Source of the DNA: Lunularia cruciata
Taxonomy: Eukaryota; Streptophyta; Marchantiopsida; Lunulariales; Lunulariaceae
Assembly (NCBI GenBank): GCA_948567375.1
Contig: OX419757.1
Span: 3,286,001-3,350,000, forward strand
Direction of reading: 5' to 3'
DNA: 64,000 nt
The first letter of the stretch is position 1, and every line of letters begins with the position of its first letter. This document shows, in pieces, positions 58,466-64,000 of the stretch. The translations under genes and the position numbers were made by a program. Under the pieces are notes generated by a model. The model searched no databases, was not told where the DNA came from, and saw only the letters and a list, made by a program, of their open reading frames with translations.

Positions 58466-61400
58466 TTTTCCAGGAAACAGTTTCTCAGTATGGAGTAGAT
58501 GGTGTCCGCAGATAGTAGAAGGAAAAATTCAAGATTTTCTTTACCTGAGCTACGAAGTAGTCTCAATTCTTCAAACGGATATTTGGAGAATCCGATGAGT
58601 TCATGAACATCAGGTTCAGCATGTCCATATATGTCACTGGATCACAATCGAGCTAGTAGCTACTGACGAAGGTTTGTGCGAGAAACAAATGTGGTTCACA
58701 CATGCTGTCCTCAACGCTTTACAGTAGGGATCTGTGGAGCTTGAGGCGAAAGTGCAATTGGACGTCATGCGATATATTTGTCTCTTGATGTAACACAGTT
58801 TCGTGGACGGAGGACTTTTAGCTTCAGTCATTCACAGAAAGAAGAGCTGCAATGATGTGATCTACGTGTCTTCACTAGGCCACCCTCACCTCACGAGAGG
58901 CAAACCTGGCTCAATGTTCTTTTGAGAAAAAAAAATTTAATAATAAGATGTGGTTTCCATCAAGCTTCACTCATTGGCAACTCAAGCTGAGCCTCATTCT
59001 CCAACCTCTTGTCTAAAGACTAGATATTAAGGGGAGGAAATGAGGCGCTCCATGCTCCTCCGCTCGACTTTGGGTCACCTCCACCCGTGTGTCCCAGCAT
59101 GCAGAAGAATCTAATGCTACGCAGTCTATTAGAGGATATATTATATCCACCAAGAGACGTACGCATGTGTGAATCCACTTCAATTTTCAGCAGTGTGTCC
59201 GTCCTGTTTGACTTGAAAACTTTGGAATTATAAAGCAGGACCAAGTTAGGCACTCGATCACCACAAGCGATGAAGGTCATCTCGTTTCGATTCACGAAAA
59301 GGGCAAGAGCATACTTTAATTTTGTGTTTTTGTATGTCGTCTAGGGAGTGGTCATTCTGAAATGCATACTGTTTGTCGTGTTGTCAGAAAGTATCCACCT
59401 GCCTTCAGCATCCTCATATGAGCATTTCTGGATCTGCACAGAATCTTACAAGTCCGTCCATGACTGTAATTGATGGTTATAGGTGAAAAGATCGTGGACA
59501 AGTTGAAAGCAGACAATTTAATCGCGATTAATAAGATCACTAGTGGATTTCCAATTCTACAGAAGTTATCAAGTTGTTTTGATGATTTATTCATAAACTT
59601 ACAGTTCTCTAAAAATGTCTGGCTAAGCTCGGGCTATTTGAAAGTAAATCTGTGGCCGGTTAACTCCTGAAATTACATTGCGATCATATTGTTCAAGGTC
59701 TTATTGTACACGGTCACATCCACTACGACCACTTTGTCACGACCTTTTGACCTGATACGGTAATTCATGGCCTTGCTCTTTGCCTACTTAAGAAGAGCAT
59801 GTAGAAGTTACATTGAGGGTCTTCACATTTTCATCTGAGCGCGTTCAGTGGAGTCCGTCCTTTCTATATCTGGGCGGTATTGTACTGAATACGGTAGGAG
59901 GAGCTTCCACGTCGCCAAGTGGGGTTACAACAGTCCCGCCTGAGGTGCAGCAAGTTCCTCGTTTTAAGTCTTAGCTCAGAAGGTTTATGTTTGTTCCAAA
60001 GGGGATGCCCATACTCAAGCAGACACACAGTCAGGAAGATCTTAAATTTGCCTGAATACTTTCATAGCAAGACGTGGTCGCCATCACACCGTAATTCATT
60101 CTTTCTTTGTTGGTGTGAAAGGTCTTTCGAACCATCTTTTTGAGCAATCCAGGTGCTAGAAAAGGGCCAGACGAACTGAAATTCGGGTATACTTTTGGTC
60201 CCTCCCAATGTTCGTTCAAGCGCATAGTTGCATATAGCTTTTGTGGAAAGTCGCTAAGGGGCACATTCACTCATAATCTAGAGAAGCTACGGCACGCACT
60301 CCTTCAGGCTGATTATACACCTTGACTAACAAAACCTATCCAGTAAGGAGTCATGAATAAGTTACTCAGTAGGACGGTATCGGATTTTCTCACTTCCGTT
60401 AGACTGTTCGCTTATGGAGACTATCAGTCGATTTCGTGTTAGTTTCCGTGTCTTTGGCTTGCCAAATCCATTTGAGAGCAGGTGCATCTAGAGTCCTGTT
60501 CACTGCTACACGGTCAGTATTCATCGAACTGTCTTCACCCACTGCTGAGATTATTCTTCAACCTCTGGTCAACTGTACTAAGACGAAACTGGACTCGACG
60601 GCCTCCCAATAACTTTGTCCTCGCCAATTTAGCACAAGCACTATTCGAGGTGGATGAACCTAAAATGGTAGCCGTGTCTGTACTCCACATCTCACTCAAA
60701 GAGCTCGAACCATCTCGGTGTCAGTGATTACTTAAATATACAACGGCAAGGGCGGAAGGTTGTGAAGATTCGGAACATGAGGAAACTGACAAGTCAGCGG
60801 AAACCAGATGAGTTGAGAAAGTACTTAACATCGAGCTGTCGCACATGCGATTCTCCCGTGCTTTATAGAAAGGTAAATATCCAGATTTCCTTTCCGGCGA
60901 GAATTCTTAATCAACATGCTACATGAAAGTCACTCTTTACCGCACGAAATGCATTCCCATGCAGATCAAAAAACCACTCACTCTAGGAGTAACTGTTGCT
61001 ACCTCTAACTGGCAAATATGTTTCTCCGAAGCGCAAGATTACGAATGCGAATAGGTCAAACTTCTCGTCACCTCGGCTAAAAGGGTATCGCTACGATCAG
61101 GGGTCGAGACAAGTTGGGAAGATGTCCTGAACGTTAGGCAGAGTACCAAGCAACCCGGAGCAGGATTTGATGCATATCTGGTTGGTGTGGATTGAGTGAG
61201 TGACACATGACTGGCCTGGTCAGTGAAGGCCATAGCTGAAGTTGAGGGCAGTAGAACACGACTATCAAGTAAAGAAGTGTAATGATGTCATCTGTTTCTC
61301 ATGAATGATTTAGGGGCAGGAAAGCTCAATGGTTAACCGGTGCGCTTTTTTAAACCAACCCGATGTACTTGAAGGCGAGGAATAAATTTTACAAGCTTCT

Positions 61401-63055
61401 GAAATCATCCAAGACTTCTTCCGCAGAATTAATCCGAGCGAGACGCGATATGTTGAAAATGGCTTACACGATTCAACGAGACGAAGGGCCTGGGTCGAAC
61501 GGATTACATACAAACCGCCTCAAATGCAGAATCCTGGAGACTTCATCTTTTGCTCATGAAGAATTTAGGAGCAGAAATGCTCAATGGTTAGAGAAAAAGG
61601 GCCTCGACTCAGGTCTGGGATGAAAGGATAACACAAAACGCATCATATGCAGAATTCTGGAGACAATGTGAATGCTTTGAAGTGCATGGAGTTTATAAGA
61701 CGATTCTGATGGCTTACACCGGGTTTACAACATGCAGCATCTCACCACAGGGTCTCCTAATCGCTCTCTGGCTATGATTCTTTCAATTCGATTTGTGTGC
61801 CTATATACCAAGCTATTGACTCCTAGAATCTCAAGTTTCTGTTTCGGCAAACAATCTTCCTACCAGCAAACCGCAAGTGATTTTCAGAGGCAATCTCTTA
61901 AACATTGACTGCCCAATCACGTCGTCTATAGTCCTTGTGATTCACGAGCTGCGTGTTAACACCACTCAACATTGCCATGAGCAACGCAATGAGGAAATAA
62001 ACTCCCCTCCAATGGAACAATCCGAAGCAGAGACCGAGTGAGGTAAACGGGATAGCCCTCCCTCGTACCAGGGTCCTGCTTAACTACCACATTGGATTGT
62101 CGTCAGGAACGATGGACTGTGCTTGATTGAAGCAATCACGATCCCACCATTCCTTTAATCCTAATTCGACATCTATCTAGTATTAGAGGCTCTCATTTTG
62201 CTCCATGAGCCATTATTTTTTCCTCCCTCCGGAGTGTGTCGCTGACGCTTCCAAATCTTCGGCAAGCGCCACGATGATGAAGGTGAAGAAGGTCGACGCA
62301 ACAGCTTGGATTTGAAGGCTGCAGCGGAAGAAATATCGAGTTCCAAAGTTCGGAGAAATGAAGCCGCAAATTCGTATAGTAGATATTGTAGCTGTTGTCA
62401 AGATGGGCACGACCTCCGATTCCTGAATAACTACCACTGGCATTTACTAGCCTAATTCGCCTGCCCGTCCCCCTGATGAGTTGCACGCACGCCCGAGCCT
62501 TCGGTGAAGTTAATTTACTGCTAAATATCCAACGCAGCGAGAGCGAACTGATGGTCGGATACAATCCCGTACAGACAAGCAGTAAGAACGATAATGGACA
62601 TGCATAGTCAGACTAGTTCAGATGTGTGAAGATAGAATCCATTATAGCTATCCCACCTGAAAGCACACCACTACTCTGAAGAAAACAAGAGTGGTGAAAC
62701 GATTGTGTACCTCTCGCCGCCAGCAGCTACAGTGAGGCAAAGTCGTGATGCCGAGTGTGCTCAATCTAGAATTATAAGATTCTAATCCAGGAAATGAAGT
62801 CGTACGGGTGAAGCTTGAACTCCTCCGGTAGCAGCTAACCGAGGCCAACGAAGCCAATGCGCAGTGGTTGGTTTCGTTTCGCTCATATCTCATCTCATCT
62901 CAAAGTGCCAGAGCTGAAAATCATTCGCCTTTCAATTTGAGGCATTCTATTCTCTACATGATGGAAACAAACACCCGACTCCGCGATAGAGAGCCCTTGG
63001 AAGTCGATATTTATATTGATCTATAACTGAAGAGTTACCGACCCGGCAGTTTGAG
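58466..63055. other. No recognised gene
   Basis: Many short frames on both strands, none with a known motif. A 76-codon frame on the - strand (62443-62213) does start with ATG and is hydrophobic in its middle (TFFTFIIVALAEDLE), but overlaps another open frame and has no support. A degenerate duplication is at about 61290-61680. Confidence 0.35.
61290..61680. repeat. Degenerate duplication carrying tRNA-like A boxes
   Basis: Two diverged units. Unit 1 has TGATTTAGGGGCAGGAAAGC and CTCAATGGTTAACCGG (near 61327) and ends ATGCAGAATCCTGGAGAC. Unit 2 has GAATTTAGGAGCAGAAATGC and CTCAATGGTTAGAG (near 61580) and ends ATGCAGAATTCTGGAGAC. CTCAATGGTTAGAG resembles a tRNA A box. Confidence 0.5.
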
Positions 63056-63059
63056 AAGG

Positions 63060-63069
63060 GTATAAATAG
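63060..63069 (+). promoter_or_regulatory. TATA box without a recognised gene
   Basis: GTATAAATAG is a near-ideal plant TATA box in a GC-moderate context. No convincing coding exon follows on the + strand inside the window, so its target is unknown. Confidence 0.35.
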
Positions 63070-63655
63070 ACAAGATCTGCTACTCAATGGCGCTTAAGTA
63101 GAAGAGAGGAAGTGGTGGTCGACTTCAGCGCGCCTGTGTTTCCCCTCCAGTTTCAGCGACAGAGCCACCATTCACAACTCCTCCCCAAAGCAAGATATCT
63201 CCTGGCTGCAGTAGTCTCTATAGTATAGACACCACGGCTCGTTAACTACACGGATAGAGATTCTCAACTACACCTCACTCACTCAAGTGCGATATGATAC
63301 ATAAAGCCAAGCCTGTGAAGATACTGTACTCCGACTGCCTGGTTGAGCAACAACCACGATAAGATTCAAAACCACCCATCCTTCAATTCGGGAGAAATCC
63401 ACGCCACTCAGAGTCAAATCCCATGGCAGAACTCGCAGAACTTTTGCACCTATAAATGCAACCGATACTTTCATTCTATGGCAAACCGGTTTGGTCGATG
63501 GGGAGGGGTTGAGTGCTATGGAAGAGAGAGAAACAGGTGAGGCGAGGGGTGTTCGGATGGCGGAAACGAGGGGAGAATGAACAATTGGAACGATAGGCGG
63601 AGACTCCATAAGACAGTCAGTATCAGTAATACATGTATCGGTTTAGGAACTTCCG

Positions 63656-63976
63656 CTATCTGGCTTTGGGATAGATGGGAAAAGGACCTTCCTTCACTCG
63701 ATCATTACTGGAGAAGGATTTACCGTAGTGGCTTCCGTTTTTCAACTTGACATTGTAGTGATGATGGTGGTGATGTTCGTGCTCGTGCTGGTGATGGTGG
63801 TGATGGTGTTCATGATGGTGATGCAACTGCTGCTGACCATCATGGCAGTTGAAATCACAAGCTGGCACGTGCATCAGCACATGAATAGCTTTAGAAATCC
63901 TTCGAAAGCTCCACCCACCTGTTCGACGAGTAGTCCTTTCCTTGCTGCAGTCACACTTCCTCACTCCTAACGCCAT
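63656..63976 (-). CDS. Histidine-rich small protein, or first exon of one
   Basis: On the - strand an ATG at 63976-63974, in a good context (GAAATGG), opens a 106-codon frame ending at 63656. It encodes a basic N-terminus with MALGVRKCDCSKE, then CDFNCHDGQQQ, and a run of about 22 residues that are nearly all His with Glu and Gln (about residues 56-76). Such runs often bind Zn, Ni or Cu. A splice donor (GGTAAATCC) follows the codons for GSHY, so the true product may instead continue into another exon to the left. The His run comes from a CAT/CAC trinucleotide tract (about 63753-63825 on the + strand), so a non-coding microsatellite is the main alternative. The family is not recognised. Confidence 0.4.
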   Translation of the reverse strand: MALGVRKCDCSKERTTRRTGGWSFRRISKAIHVLMHVPACDFNCHDGQQQLHHHHEHHHHHHQHEHEHHHHHHYNVKLKNGSHYGKSFSSNDRVKEGPFPIYPKAR

Positions 63977-64000
63977 TTCTTCCGTACTCACAACGTCAGA

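Noticed and set aside
62193-62564. Two overlapping open frames on the - strand, one hydrophobic
   Set aside because: They overlap in different frames and neither shows a known motif; a membrane protein exon cannot be excluded but is unsupported.

Overview
The window looks like nuclear DNA of a land plant. The signs are a plant-type tRNA-Arg gene (CAA motif and AT-rich TATA-like tract upstream), chromodomain Ty3/gypsy retrotransposons primed by initiator-Met tRNA, a hAT-type transposase relic, and two small intron-containing genes, one of them LEA-like. Compact genes in a sea of decayed transposons, plus a non-LTR element of restriction-like-endonuclease type, would fit a bryophyte, lycophyte or fern better than a flowering plant, but that is inference. 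No species is named.

Layout. 1-7.8 kb: decayed DNA with a + strand chromovirus integrase/chromodomain remnant (about 1240-2080) and short tandem repeats. 8.0-16.75 kb: a non-LTR retrotransposon on the - strand with an N-terminal C2H2 finger, reverse transcriptase, a CCHC knuckle and a probable endonuclease domain. It is split by a complete but dead chromovirus (9965-15602) with two LTRs and a perfect 5-bp target duplication (TAGCC). 16.75-19.5 kb: no gene seen. 19743-21248: a three-exon gene for a small, very acidic protein. 21.6-25.6 kb: AT-rich DNA with tandem repeats. 25.66-30.9 kb: a 5-kb mosaic of degenerate minisatellites. 32.5-35.4 kb: an unrecognised decayed coding stretch and a hAT transposase relic. 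37.49-42.61 kb: a second, 3'-truncated copy of the same chromovirus family. 43.3-43.9 kb: an LTR of a different retroelement. 45.8-50.5 kb: clustered copies of a short dispersed repeat, with a 5'-truncated second copy of the non-LTR element at 48.5-49.3 kb. 51217-51289: tRNA-Arg(CCT). 51876-52822: a two-exon gene for a probable mitochondrial LEA-like protein. 52.9-63.6 kb: mostly no recognisable gene. 63656-63976: a possible histidine-rich protein gene at the right edge.

The most interesting signals are: clustered heat-shock-element motifs kept in all three chromovirus LTRs just upstream of their TATA boxes; the domain architecture of the non-LTR element; a perfect 62-bp tandem duplication that copied a splice donor of the acidic-protein gene and could create a 9-nt microexon; an 8-bp CACGCGTC motif shared by the promoters of the two spliced genes; and a short dispersed repeat with a strongly kept core found about ten times. 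All calls were made by eye; no alignment or database search was run.
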